Assembly: GCA_001936135.1 (NCBI GenBank)
Contig: CP012817.1
Location: 2,108,001-2,172,000 of the forward strand
Direction: 5' to 3'
DNA length: 64,000 nucleotides
Source of the DNA: Saccharomycopsis fibuligera x Saccharomycopsis cf. fibuligera
Lineage: Eukaryota; Ascomycota; Saccharomycetes; Ascoideales; Saccharomycopsidaceae
Shown here: positions 29,656 to 40,091 of the stretch, piece after piece
Position numbering within the stretch: the first letter of the stretch is position 1
How the letters are laid out: each line of letters opens with the position of its first letter
Program-made: the position numbers and the translations under genes
The notes under the pieces: model-generated
Databases searched by the model: none
The model's input: the letters and a program-made list of their open reading frames with translations, nothing else
Told to the model about the DNA's origin: nothing

Positions 29656-32063
29656 GTGCTGTTTCCCTAGAAGATAATGAGTCTGTGGTAGACAATGAAA
29701 CAGCCAATAGAGCTGCTGATGTGACGATAACTGCTGACAATAATGTTAACGATGCTATAATTGATACTGACAACACCCCAGCACCAGAAGCTGCGAACTT
29801 AGCTGAAGAAGTACCTCAGAATCGTACTAATAACGTCAATGCAGACAACGCCAATCAATACTTTGATTTTATATTATTCAGTCCTCCGAGAGAATTTTAT
29901 AAGGGCAAAATTATTCCCACTGATGATGATATAATATGGGTTTTGCAGCTTTTGGCATTCGTTTCCAAGTACCCACACATGAAGGATGTATTACAATTTT
30001 CTTACATTTTACCAAAATTATCGCTAAGAGAATACCCTAATGATACTGTTGGTAAGAAATACTCAGAGCCCAAGTATCTGCGTGATGTGGTATACAACGA
30101 ACAGCAAATTAGAGCAAGTAAAAGTGATTTAGACGCAGCTTCAAAACAAATGATTGAAAATCACTTCAAAAGAGGTTGGGATAAAGAAGGGTCTGAGTAT
30201 TATCTTTTCAAAGAAAAGTTGAATGCTGATCTTATAACCATGCCTTTTTTTCTTCAAAATGGTGGTGCTTCAGCTTTATTTGGCTATTCTGCTCCGCAAT
30301 TTGATGTTTATCTGACATTATCAAAAAATATACTAGATATAATGAATAACCTTGGCGATAACTCAGTCAAGGACAGAAGAATGCTTGAAGAAGCTGCTGG
30401 GGGAATTCATGATGATGAAGTCAAGCAGGAACTGATTGAGGATAAGTTTTTTTCTCTCAAGATAAATTGTGAACTTGAAAAGTTCAATGAACATATTAAA
30501 CTACTTGAAAAAACTAATAGAGAAGATATTGCTGAACTTTTTTATTTGATTTCTAAGTACAAGGATATGATTTCAAGTTCAGATATAGGGAACGGGTTTG
30601 ATAAATTAAGTGATGCATTACAAGGCGGAAAAGAGAGTGTAACTGATAAAGTGCTTGATATAGACAATGAAAGTTTGGACATCAATAATGCATCAACTGA
30701 TGATTCCAGTGGTGATGAAATGGAAAGTGTGGAGATGGGAAACTCTTATAATGCAAGTTCTAATTATAGGTTGATGCAACCGATTGAGAGTCCGATAGGT
30801 GAAATTCAAGGATTATCTAGAAGGGAAGTAGAGATTTTTAATATTAAGTATTTGGGCATCGATGGGTTTAATCATTCTAATTTCGATACGGATGCAATGG
30901 AACCAGCTGTTACCGAAGTACGGGACGTCACTACCGATGATGAGTCCTTGACATGTGGCGCAAGAGAAGTTTTGGGTGAGAAGATTAAATCCGATGAAGA
31001 ATCCAATGATGCACATTCAAACCTTATAAATTTCAAAATTGATAAATCTATACTTGTGTACGAAATTAATAAAAAATTTGAGAAAATATCCAAGATCAAT
31101 TCCAAATTAACATCCAAATTGAAAAAAATTAAACATTTTGAAAAGCAAAAAAGTTTTTTGCAAAAAAAATGGAATTACGAAGAGTATGATTTTGATGATT
31201 GTGATTATCAAGCTATTGTTAATCTGCACAGCAATGCCCCTAATTTTGAAGAGCAATTTGGATCTTATCAAAGATTAAAGGAAAATTTTATTCATTTACC
31301 ATTGAATTACTGCAAAGCTCCAGTGATAGCCTCTTTGGTGAAAAATTATCACAAGGACTTGCCAACCATAAGTCATATGCATTTATATCCCGCTAATCAA
31401 AAAGAACAAGAATCTTTCAAACACGGTCGGACCACAATTGTATCTAAACATGATTTAGATTATTCAATGATACCATTGGATTACTTGAATATTTTTGGGT
31501 TAGTGGAAAAATTCAGCGCTGATGCGTATCCAGCCGATATCAACCATTGGGCTGGTGTGATTATGAGAAATTCTTGTCGAAAAGATGAGCAAAAAGGTGG
31601 TATTAGACAATGTGCCAACACAAGATGTGGAAAATGGGAATCTGATCGGAAGTTTTCCAAGTGCAGAAGATGCAGAAGAGCTAAATATTGTAGCAGGGAT
31701 TGTCAGTTAGCAGCATGGGAATTTCACAAATATTGGTGTCAACCAGCATCAAGTGCGTCAAGTGCTAGCTCTAGCTCTGGAAATAGACGACATCACCACC
31801 ATCATCATCATAGATCTAGCCGTGATAGACCAGACCAGCTGCAACTGCAACTGCAGCATCTGCAACAACTGCAACTACTGCAACATCAGCTGCAATCTGA
31901 TGTAGCATCTCAAATTGGTACAACATCCATGAACAATAGAAATAATATTGCTACTGACAATGGTATCATGTCTATAGTTCCCAGCATTGTTGCTGATAAT
32001 AATAACAGAACTGATGGAGGAGTAGGTCAAAGTGAGGCTTTTATCAGAGACAATGAGAACTAA
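27045..32063 (+). CDS. MUB1: Mub1-like MYND protein (Ubr2 ubiquitin-ligase partner), greatly enlarged
   Basis: 1672 residues from MRLSNYKNIPANK. The N-terminal armadillo-like region has the Mub1 hallmarks ITATLYDRRALD, PLVNSLNNLTFLAS, KVRETLVADGGLLRLV and WKWTLTLQVLVLCGTRG. A MYND zinc finger lies near residues 1521-1564 (CANTRC, CRRCRRAKYC, CQLAAWEFHKYWC), with the full Cys/His set visible. In S. cerevisiae Mub1 joins Ubr2 and Rad6 to ubiquitylate Rpn4. This version is far longer than the roughly 620-residue S. cerevisiae protein, through insertions that include a polyAsn tract, an acidic Ser/Asp region and a C-terminal His run plus a Gln-rich tail whose CTG codons would be read as Ser in a CUG-Ser yeast. 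The first ATG (27045) is used; a GTG at 27039 is not a plausible start. Confidence 0.9.
29605..29654 (+). repeat. (AAT)n microsatellite encoding polyasparagine in MUB1
   Basis: About 16-17 consecutive AAT triplets, preceded by other Asn-rich codons. In-frame and therefore potentially length-variable without frameshift. Confidence 0.9.
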
Positions 32064-32830
32064 CGTTACTTCAAGAATCTATCATGATCGCTGCTGACTC
32101 GTTAAAATTTCTTTATATTTGATGCTGTCGCGCGTATTGATAACTGAAGAGTTAGTTTTGTTGACTTCGAAAAGTTCTCTTTTTGCCTTTTAGTTCCTTT
32201 TGTTGTATACTCACCCCTCAATATTCAATGTTCAACATTAAATTTTAAGTGTTGAATATGTACCGCTATGGCGTATTGTTGTCTTCTCTGTTGCGATCAT
32301 TTGACTGTGTTATGTATTATTTACCTCATTTTAAATGCGTTTTGTGGACTTTTAGACTTTCGTGTATCCTCTAGTTATTAGTTTATGTTTTTGTTTTAAT
32401 GATTTTTATTTTTCTTTTTTTTTTTTTTTTTTTTTTTTTTTTATTTGCTAATTTTTTTCAAATAATCTACCCATTTTTCATGTTTACTTTGCTCCATTGG
32501 TGTTTGTTATTTTGCTTATTATTTTTTACATGTTTCACAGGTTTCTCGGTTTCTTATAAATTCATACTACAGTTGTTGAATCTCTACTTTTTATTTCATG
32601 GTTTTTTTAATTTTTTTTTAATGGAAATGTATTGATGAGCTTTTATATATACCGTAACTTCAAATGAAGGGAGTTGAGTACTATATGGATGTTATTGGCC
32701 TTGGAAATTTCTTGCGCGAGTTGAAAAACAATCCAGAATGATATCTGCCATGCAGAAATATTACGAGATGTGATAAATAAGCAAACTTAAAACCAGAAAA
32801 ACATTGCAAAAGGTTATAAACAAAATACTT
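32064..32830. other. Convergent intergenic region MUB1 / BET3
   Basis: About 770 bp with a T28 run (32415-32442) and other T-rich stretches. A short T-rich frame here codes only Phe/Leu runs. No gene supported. Confidence 0.6.
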
Positions 32831-33360
32831 CTAATCTTCACCAGCAGGAACCTCGTCTTTGAGGTATCTCAATAACTTTACTCTTATTTCCGTAGTCTCA
32901 TTCCCTCTCAATTGATCAGCAATGAAATGAGCATCCACATCTAATTGCACCATTTGTAACGCCCCTTTCAACACACCACAAAGAACATTAGAATACCACA
33001 ACTCTTTTGTTGCCTTACCATCATCAGGAAGCTCCACAAACTCGGCCAATGGGTTTTCATGCAAAATCAACGAGAATTGCTTTCCGTCACTGGACCAATT
33101 AGCCACCGTTGGTACTATATTCAAAAATATCTTGAACCCCACTTTAGCTATCATATCTGCGGTTTCTCTAAGAGAAGAGCATCTGCCAGCCCCGGTTCTT
33201 GCTAGGAAGTCTTCTATGAGTCTAAGTCCTATATTGTAGCCCATTTTGTCCAACTGCTGGTTGACTTGAATGTAGTTATTATTATAATCCTTGCATAGTT
33301 GCGAAACAACTGAGCCATAAGTAAGGGTAAAAAATTCAGAATTCTAAACGTATCAGGTTA

Positions 33361-33392
<32 letters not shown>

Positions 33393-33534
33393 TTCTTTAA
33401 AAGGTTTGCATTCTCATACGGGTATATCTGTTGTAATAAAGATACTCGAAATCAAAGGAGATAAAGATACGTACCACTTTCTGGACCCTGTTTTTCCATA
33501 TTTCGTCACTGACGGTTCGTACTGATTTGGACAT
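32831..33534 (-). CDS. BET3: Bet3, core TRAPP complex subunit (one intron)
   Basis: Exons 33534-33475 (20 codons, [20 protein letters not shown]) and 33343-32831 (170 codons) give 190 residues; S. cerevisiae Bet3 has 193. The join reads [14 protein letters not shown], aligned with EKINTELFTLTYGS in yeast. Downstream hallmarks are [17 protein letters not shown], the conserved Cys of [43 protein letters not shown] and the terminal DEVPAGED. Bet3 is the palmitate-binding core of TRAPP complexes that activate Ypt1 in ER-to-Golgi and Golgi traffic. The 140-residue frame starting at 33253 lacks the N-terminal third. It is divergent from the PTM1-like Golgi protein. Confidence 0.96.
33344..33474 (-). 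other. BET3 intron, 131 nt, containing a TA microsatellite
   Basis: GTACGT donor at 33474-33469, perfect TACTAAC branch site at 33363-33357 and TTTAG acceptor ending at 33344. Phase 0. Confidence 0.93.
33362..33391. repeat. (TA)15 microsatellite inside the BET3 intron
   Basis: Perfect TA dinucleotide run that overlaps the first bases of the TACTAAC branch site. Confidence 0.95.
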
Positions 33535-33887
33535 GATGGGTAAAGGATATTAGTAATGTTTCAAGGTAATAAGTGTATCAAGTGTCCTGGTGCTGGATTG
33601 TCATTGATTTTATCCAATATAGCTATATAGCTATTGACTATGGCACGAAGGGGTATATTCGCCCTGGAGCTTGGCTTAGCAAAACCCACGCTCACGACTA
33701 CTTACCCTGCCACCGCAGCACAGGAAGTGCCAGCGGAGCCAAACTACTAAACACCAGCGGCAAACAATGCTCATCATATCTTGGTACGCTAGAGACAAAA
33801 GGGTCCCTTCCACAGTCAACGCTGCTTATTATCTTGCTATTCTTGAAGGTGGCTACTGCTATTATCCTGTTTATTAACTAGTTAGCC
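33535..33887. other. Divergent promoter region BET3 / PTM1-like gene
   Basis: 353 bp with an AT-rich TATAGCTATATAGC stretch near 33615-33630. No gene seen. Confidence 0.5.
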
Positions 33888-35714
33888 ATGCGACTCTTCC
33901 AAAATGCATTGTGCGGTGTGGTGCTCATTGCCGGAATGGCGATGGCCCAATTGGAGACAATCAGCGATACAAAAACGCAAATCTGCTCTGGGATGTACAA
34001 CAAGAAGGACTGGGCTGGCAAGGTCCAGCCATACATCTCCGTCAACTTACTCTCTTATGATAACAAGAAACTAAATTTCAAAAACCCAAAAGACCAGCCA
34101 AAGGATATTGACCTATCGGTGGTTATCTTTGAGTACCAAGATATTGACTACTTGGGAGCAACTTACAAATATGATGACGATTCAGCTATTGCATCAGGCA
34201 AGAAATACATCTGTGATGATGCTGCTGTTACAAGTAAACTATGTGACAAGTCTGACTTAGGAAAATTCATTGTCACCACTGACGCTAAGAATGAATCAAA
34301 TTCTGAGTTGCTTACTTTTAATCTTGACAAATTTGGCAGGTATAACACTACATACTCATTGAAAAATACTGGATATTATTGTGTTTCCACTTACAGTCCA
34401 GATCATAAAGAGTACAAAGTCATTGTCAACTTTAGAAATTCTTACGGTAATCTCAATGCCGCAGAAATCCCTAAATTACCACTTTACGGTGGCTTAACTA
34501 TTCTTTATTTGGTCACATTCTTCTACTATTTCTATAACTACTACAAATTCAGAAACAATGTCACCAATTTACAGAAAAACTTGAATTTTTTCACCATTTT
34601 TTTAATTGTCGAAACAATTTTGGTTTGGTTTTACTTCGAGTTAGAGAATAATCAAAACCCATACAAGACCATAACGATAGACAATGTCAAATATTGGAAA
34701 CTAAATTCCAACGCCTTTGTTAAGTTTTACATGGTGTTCATTTCCATACTTAATTCTGCTAAACTTACATTCTCCTTCTATTTGCTTTTGCTTATATCTT
34801 TGGGAATGGGTGTGGTGTATCCGAATTTACCAAAGAAGACCTTGCTCAAATGTAAAATCTTTGCTGCCATACATTTTCTTGTTTCCATTGGTTATGTGAT
34901 CACCAACTACGTCACCAATCCTGAAAATCCAAGTATTTGGATTCTATTCTCTTTGATCCCATTGTCAATTACTTTAACAATCTTTTACTATTTGATCTTA
35001 ACTGCACTAACTCAAACTACACAATACTTGAAAGCTCAAAAACAAACCGTTAAGCTTAATATTTACAGAAAATTGTTCTTCACCATTTTTGTTTCTTTGT
35101 GTATTTTGTTTTTGGGCTTGGTGGCCTCTTCCTTTGTATACATCGGCATGTCAACAACGGAACTTATTGAACAGCACTGGAAATCAAGATTTTTAGTGCT
35201 TGATTTTTGGCCTTCATTGGTCTATTTTGGTGTCTATACTGCTATTCTTTTCATCTGGAGACCTACTTATAACTCATATTTGCTAATTGTTTCTTCTCAA
35301 GTTGGCACTGATGAAAATGATGAAGAACTTAATCAACATAATGAATTTGAATTGAATAACTTGGGAAATGAATTCAATATCCATGATGAAGATGATAATG
35401 ATTCATTTGTTGGTCATTTTGTCAATGAAGATAATGAACAATTAGATAAAGAAAATAAAAAGCAAAAAGACAGTAAACAAGATAGCAAGACATCAAATAA
35501 CAAAAATGAAGGAACTAGCAGTATCACATTAGGTAGAAATGTGGATGAAGAATCAAAAATTGAAAATAACAAAGCTAGTAAAAGTACAAATGGCAATGGA
35601 GCAAATCCATTCAAAGTTGACGACAGCGATGATAGTGATGATGAAGATAATAATACTAAAAAGACCGATGATCCATTCAGTGATAACAACAAATTGCCAA
35701 ACAGTGATAAATAA
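33888..35714 (+). CDS. PTM1: PTM1-like seven-transmembrane Golgi/endosomal protein
   Basis: 608 residues. A signal peptide covers about residues 1-20 (MRLFQNALCGVVLIAGMAMA). A luminal domain with paired cysteines and a YNTTYSLKNTGYYCVSTYS region extends to about 190. Seven hydrophobic spans then lie between about 197 and 460, beginning LPLYGGLTILYLVTFFYYF and including SLGMGVVYPNL and FWPSLVYFGVYTAILFIW. The cytosolic tail is long and acidic, with DDSDDSDDEDNN-like repeats and an NPF motif (NGANPFKVDD). This is the Lung-7-TM/GPR107-type fold of Ptm1 and its paralogue YHL017W, found in Golgi-derived and endosomal membranes with an incompletely known role. The start has GCC in front of ATG and is followed directly by the signal peptide. 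Confidence 0.88.
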   Translation: MRLFQNALCGVVLIAGMAMAQLETISDTKTQICSGMYNKKDWAGKVQPYISVNLLSYDNKKLNFKNPKDQPKDIDLSVVIFEYQDIDYLGATYKYDDDSAIASGKKYICDDAAVTSKLCDKSDLGKFIVTTDAKNESNSELLTFNLDKFGRYNTTYSLKNTGYYCVSTYSPDHKEYKVIVNFRNSYGNLNAAEIPKLPLYGGLTILYLVTFFYYFYNYYKFRNNVTNLQKNLNFFTIFLIVETILVWFYFELENNQNPYKTITIDNVKYWKLNSNAFVKFYMVFISILNSAKLTFSFYLLLLISLGMGVVYPNLPKKTLLKCKIFAAIHFLVSIGYVITNYVTNPENPSIWILFSLIPLSITLTIFYYLILTALTQTTQYLKAQKQTVKLNIYRKLFFTIFVSLCILFLGLVASSFVYIGMSTTELIEQHWKSRFLVLDFWPSLVYFGVYTAILFIWRPTYNSYLLIVSSQVGTDENDEELNQHNEFELNNLGNEFNIHDEDDNDSFVGHFVNEDNEQLDKENKKQKDSKQDSKTSNNKNEGTSSITLGRNVDEESKIENNKASKSTNGNGANPFKVDDSDDSDDEDNNTKKTDDPFSDNNKLPNSDK

Positions 35715-36705
35715 TTTGCGTTTATTTCCTAGCTAGAAGGCCCCGCAAAGAAAAAAATGACAATTTTAACAATATTTGAAAAAAGTTTAACGAGAAAAAA
35801 AATAAACAAAAAATAGAAAATATCAAAAAGTAAAACTACAAAATACATGCATTACTCTGTTTTGATTTATTAACATCATTCTTACAATTATAGCTCGTTA
35901 TTATTTTACTACCACTGTTATTATTATTATTACTACTATCATTATTATTATTAATACTATCATTACTATCACTAGAACCGTTAATGTTACTATTCCTTCT
36001 TTTTTTTCTTGTCTTTTTTATTTTTACAACTATTATCATTGCTATTATTTTTATTTTAACTTGGTTTGTTTTATGCTTGTCACTATTTTTTTACCATTGA
36101 TACTTGAGGTTCAAAAGATTTGATTATTTTTCTTCATTTCATTTTATTTAAAACTACTTTATTTAGTATTTATTACATAGTATTGTTGTATAAAGTATTA
36201 ACTCGAGGTTTTTATGGCTCGTTTTAACCGATTAAGTATCACTTCAAGCCTGTGAGAATCGGCAGATATATAAGAATATTCTTGCTTTTGGTAATTAAAG
36301 AGGCACAATCTTCTAGCACATCTGTTCCAACGTGATAATTGAAAGTCAAACTAGGGACACCAGACACTAATCAGTTTATATATATATTGTAATTTTTCAT
36401 AGTGTAGTCCACAATAAACAATACGACAAGCCACATTGAAAAGTTCCAAAGGTATAAAATCGTCAAATTCGTCAAATAAAAAGTATGTACGTACCAAATG
36501 TTTGATTGGAAATATATAGACAAGCAATAATAAAAAGATAAATACCAAGAACCGATAATTATACAATTTGGTGACAATAATGCTAGTGAATGCAAATTCA
36601 AGATGAAAACAAGCTAAGAAAAAAATGGAAAAAGGAACAATGAAAAAAAAATAAAAAATAATAAATAAAAATCAAAGAAAGAAAAATGCAACAGAAAAAA
36701 GAAAA
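35715..36705. other. Convergent intergenic region PTM1-like / Mdm31-like
   Basis: About 990 bp of very AT-rich sequence with A-runs and an ATT/ACT triplet-rich stretch (35890-36000). That stretch would code Asn/Ser runs on the minus strand but has no recognisable product. No gene supported. Confidence 0.55.
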
Positions 36706-39114
36706 TCAAAATAGCGCACCTAAGCCTAATAAAATCAATAAACTAATCTTATACTTGTTTTTGTGATCCACAATCCCAAATAACCGATCACCATCATCCT
36801 CTCCAAAAGTAGTCAAACTTTTAGCATTTTTACTCAATGCACTAACCAAATGGTTTAAATTGAAATTATAATAATTTCCATAGCTATTTATCAACCTTGA
36901 ATTAAGTTCATAATGCAAATTTTTAACCAAGTCTTCATATAAATCAGCCACAATCAAATCAACCAAATTTGTCTCAGTAATGGAAACTTTTGAGTATAGT
37001 TTGTCCAAATTGTAAATTGTGGAACTACTTAGTGTGAATTGTTTATCTTGAGTCGGCAACTCATCATGGATACCTCCATAGTCACTGTTTCCAACGAAAC
37101 TATTATTATTACTATTACTATTATTCGTGTTATTATTGTTGTGGTTCAGTACTTGGGATGATGATGCCATGGTTGATACAGAAGTGTCTAAAGGCGTAAC
37201 TTCAGAAGAATTTAAAATCGAGCCTGTTTTGTTGGAGAAGAAGGAATGTGATGATGGTGAATTGTTAATTAATGCTATGATTGGTCTCAAATCATCTAGA
37301 GAAATGTATGTTTTTTTGGTCAATTCAGAAGTTGGAGCTTCTTTTGGAATCTTAGCCACTGCATTAACAAATTGGATCTTTAAATTAAGGAGAACATATT
37401 TATTATCACTGGCTGGTTTGGCAAGCGGTTCAATGGTGATTTTGTTATTTAGGAAATTAAGTTGACTTTCTTTGCCACTGAATTGTGGCAATGTTATATT
37501 ACTATTGGTGTCTTTTTCCTCTTCTTTGCTTGCACTTGATAAAGCAGACCCGGATGCTGGGGAAGCCTTCTTTGGGTTGACAACTGTCATATCATCATCA
37601 ATTCTTGCTTCATGGAACAAGTTATCGTAATTATAAAATTGATGAGCCTCGGCAATCAATTCACTAGCTGGAACATTACCAATAGCATCCAGAATATTAC
37701 TGGAATCAATATTGAGCAATTCTTTGTTGACTTTGCTTTTGAGTTCTTCAATAAGCTCATTGACATTAAAGTTTTTTTCATTTGATAAATTAATATCACA
37801 GATTAAATTAACTTTACCATCAATGATCCAGCCAAATTTTTTAGCTAATAATGGGTCAGTTTTCAAGTCAATTGCATGGACTTGTATTCTTGTAGTTGTA
37901 GTTTCCTCGTTTTCTGATTCATTGCCATGGTTCTCATTTTGCTTTGAGTCACCAAACACGGCATTAACTTCATTAGATGCAGATTTTAAATTTGACAAGT
38001 TCAAAAATTGTTGCTCTGATTTCGGCATATGTTGAGAATGCTTGTGTTGCTTTTGGTGAATAGTAAACAAAGAGTTGTTGATAGATCCAGAACAAATTTT
38101 TGGTTTGAGGACATCAATTAAAAACCAGTTGAGCCTTAATTTGGGTATTTCAAGATTAAAAATTGAAAAGTTTATAGGCTTGGCTAAATTTCTGGATAAA
38201 TAGTCAATGTGCACATTCTGCAATTTGATACCGTTAAATTCGTACTCATTATTCTTAAACATTATTTTAATTAACTTTTTCAAATATTCTTTATGTTGAG
38301 GATCGGTATCAAAATCCAATAAATCATTATGCAATGTCCCTGTAACCCCATCAATATCAATATTATTGATAAGCCCTTTGTTTTGGTTCCATTTGTTAAA
38401 ATTCAAAGTGATATCAAACTTATCGATATGGAGCTCAAACTTTACTGCGTCCGAAGCTAACTTATCGGTACTACAAATAGTGACGTTCTTGAAGCTTATA
38501 ACGTTTTTTCTAAAATTTGGAACCACATTATCTTCACCATCTTTGGGTTTATTGAACTTAAATATGATATTTTCTGAATCGTACTTGAAGAGCATTTTCA
38601 AAATCAAGTTATCCACAAAAGAAGCTTGATCAGGATTACCATTATTAATTTTCAATGTCTTTAATGCATATACTATTAGTGAAACAAAAGTGGTCGTACC
38701 CAACACAAGCCATAAAATATTTGACCACACAAACCATGAAATAAATGCTGAAAAATCATCAGCATTGAACGGCCTATTTTGTTTTATTAGCAACCATTTC
38801 AAACTCAACTCTAGCGAGTGAAGCACAGAAGTTGCAGAAGCAACAAATTCTTTGCGTGTGACCGGTTTCTGAGAAGGTAAAGCTGGGTGATGGGGTCTCT
38901 GTGGGTGTCTATATTTATAGTCAATATTTGTGTTTGAATTGAACCTTTTACTCACCCATTTATTCAATAATCTTTGATTGTAAGTAAGCCGCAGTACTGT
39001 GTTGAACGACCCTATGTTTCCAGTGCTGTAACTGATTCTTGATAATAGTTGTTTGCGATTGCATAGTAACGCTGCTAGGCCACCTTTGTTGGACAAGAAG
39101 CGTACTTGGTTCAT
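36706..39114 (-). CDS. Mdm31/Mdm32-family mitochondrial inner-membrane protein
   Basis: 802 residues. The N-terminus is basic and Ser/Arg-rich like a mitochondrial presequence (MNQVRFLSNKGGLAALL ... RISYSTG). The family signature follows at about residues 110-150: RPFNADDFSAFISWFVWSNI, then LWLVLGTTTFVSLIVYAL, a membrane span. The long middle domain faces the intermembrane space in the family. It contains SFKNVTICST and LRLNWFLIDVLKPKICSGS and is interrupted by Asn/Ser-rich insertions. The last residues (KISLLILLGLGALF) form a C-terminal hydrophobic span. Mdm31 and Mdm32 maintain mitochondrial shape, DNA inheritance and lipid homeostasis. I cannot decide which of the two this is, so no symbol is given. 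It is divergent from DYN2. Confidence 0.85.
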   Translation of the reverse strand: MNQVRFLSNKGGLAALLCNRKQLLSRISYSTGNIGSFNTVLRLTYNQRLLNKWVSKRFNSNTNIDYKYRHPQRPHHPALPSQKPVTRKEFVASATSVLHSLELSLKWLLIKQNRPFNADDFSAFISWFVWSNILWLVLGTTTFVSLIVYALKTLKINNGNPDQASFVDNLILKMLFKYDSENIIFKFNKPKDGEDNVVPNFRKNVISFKNVTICSTDKLASDAVKFELHIDKFDITLNFNKWNQNKGLINNIDIDGVTGTLHNDLLDFDTDPQHKEYLKKLIKIMFKNNEYEFNGIKLQNVHIDYLSRNLAKPINFSIFNLEIPKLRLNWFLIDVLKPKICSGSINNSLFTIHQKQHKHSQHMPKSEQQFLNLSNLKSASNEVNAVFGDSKQNENHGNESENEETTTTRIQVHAIDLKTDPLLAKKFGWIIDGKVNLICDINLSNEKNFNVNELIEELKSKVNKELLNIDSSNILDAIGNVPASELIAEAHQFYNYDNLFHEARIDDDMTVVNPKKASPASGSALSSASKEEEKDTNSNITLPQFSGKESQLNFLNNKITIEPLAKPASDNKYVLLNLKIQFVNAVAKIPKEAPTSELTKKTYISLDDLRPIIALINNSPSSHSFFSNKTGSILNSSEVTPLDTSVSTMASSSQVLNHNNNNTNNSNSNNNSFVGNSDYGGIHDELPTQDKQFTLSSSTIYNLDKLYSKVSITETNLVDLIVADLYEDLVKNLHYELNSRLINSYGNYYNFNLNHLVSALSKNAKSLTTFGEDDGDRLFGIVDHKNKYKISLLILLGLGALF

Positions 39115-39613
39115 TGGTTTTCTAAATGTCGATACTGTTGAAGTCTAGTTGATTCATTCAGAGGCTGGTAATATATTATGATAATGATGTACAAGCAAAG
39201 TTGGAAAAGAGAATAGTAGATAGAGGAGCAAACATGCAAGAGCTATTGAGGAAAAGATTTTCAATAGTATTGTGGGTCCATTGCCGCTTTTCCCTCCAAG
39301 CGCTGCAGCCTGCTGCAGTCACAGGAAAATTTTGCCTTCGGACAGGATAGTTTTTGTATTATGTAATACCTTTTCAGTCTCGTGAACAGCACATATGATT
39401 GCATTTATATCACATGATACTTATTACATAATATATTTCATATCTGCGGGTGATATCGAGTATGTCCATAGCCAAAACATGACCAACACTGAGGAAATGC
39501 ATAGAGCACCAGAAAACAGTGAATAGCGCCTCAGTCAGAGGATCATTACGGGCTATACTGTGTATTACTACTTCGCGCACAAACTTCATACACACCATAC
39601 TATACTTTTCAAC
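39115..39613. other. Divergent promoter region Mdm31-like / DYN2
   Basis: About 500 bp including CTGCAGCCTGCTGCAG (around 39303-39318), a small inverted repeat. No coding sequence resembling known proteins. Confidence 0.5.
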
Positions 39614-40091
39614 ATGGCAGAACAGAAACGTATGTATTTGTATGATGGCACTGTCAGTTGAAATGTAAAGGGAGCGACGGTCTAAACGCATCAAAGATAC
39701 ACAATGCTAACAGCTACAAATAGGTATTGTCAAGAGCGCAGATATGGTATGTTAGCCTTATTTTCAAATTATCATCCGTGTTCATTTAGTTAAACTCTCA
39801 GTAAATTCTCTCCAACATGAAAGCAAAAACTAACCGAATCTCTCCGTGTTTTTTTAGCCTGAAGAGCTCCAAAATTATATTTTCGAGCAAGTAGCACTTA
39901 TTACTAAAGATTCTAATAAGCCAGAAAAAGAAATCGCTGCTATATTAAAGAAAAATTTAGATCAAAACCAAGGTCACGTATGGCATGTAATTGTTGGCAA
40001 TGATTTTGGAAGTTACATCACTCATGAAGCTGGAAAGTTTATATATTTCTATATCGGCGAAAGAGCTTACTTGATTTTTAAGACTAGCTGA
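39614..40091 (+). CDS. DYN2: Dyn2, LC8-type dynein light chain (two introns, 23-nt middle exon)
   Basis: Three exons: 39614-39629 (16 nt), 39724-39746 (23 nt) and 39858-40091 (234 nt), giving 90 residues. The spliced N-terminus is MAEQKRIVKSADMPEELQ, comparable to PIVKASDITDKLKE in LC8 proteins. Exon 3 carries the LC8 core VWHVIVGNDFGSYITHE and the end KFIYFYIGERAYLIFKTS. LC8 is a homodimeric hub that binds dynein intermediate chain and, in yeast, Nup159. The usual LC8 length is 89 residues. No single frame reveals the gene because the first two exons together encode only 13 codons. S. cerevisiae DYN2 also has two introns, which supports the model. Confidence 0.95.
39630..39723 (+). other. 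DYN2 intron 1, 94 nt
   Basis: GTATGT donor at 39630, TGCTAAC branch motif near 39705-39711 and ATAG acceptor ending 39723. Confidence 0.9.
39747..39857 (+). other. DYN2 intron 2, 111 nt
   Basis: GTATGT donor at 39747, AACTAAC branch motif at 39828-39834 and T-run plus TAG acceptor ending 39857. Confidence 0.92.

Noticed and set aside
35836-36039. 67-residue minus-strand Asn/Ser frame
   Set aside because: It is produced by an ATT/ACT triplet-rich 3' region, with no domain and poor context.
39410-39694. 94-residue minus-strand frame over DYN2 exon 1
   Set aside because: The opposite strand has a fully supported LC8 gene; this frame has no resemblance to a known protein.
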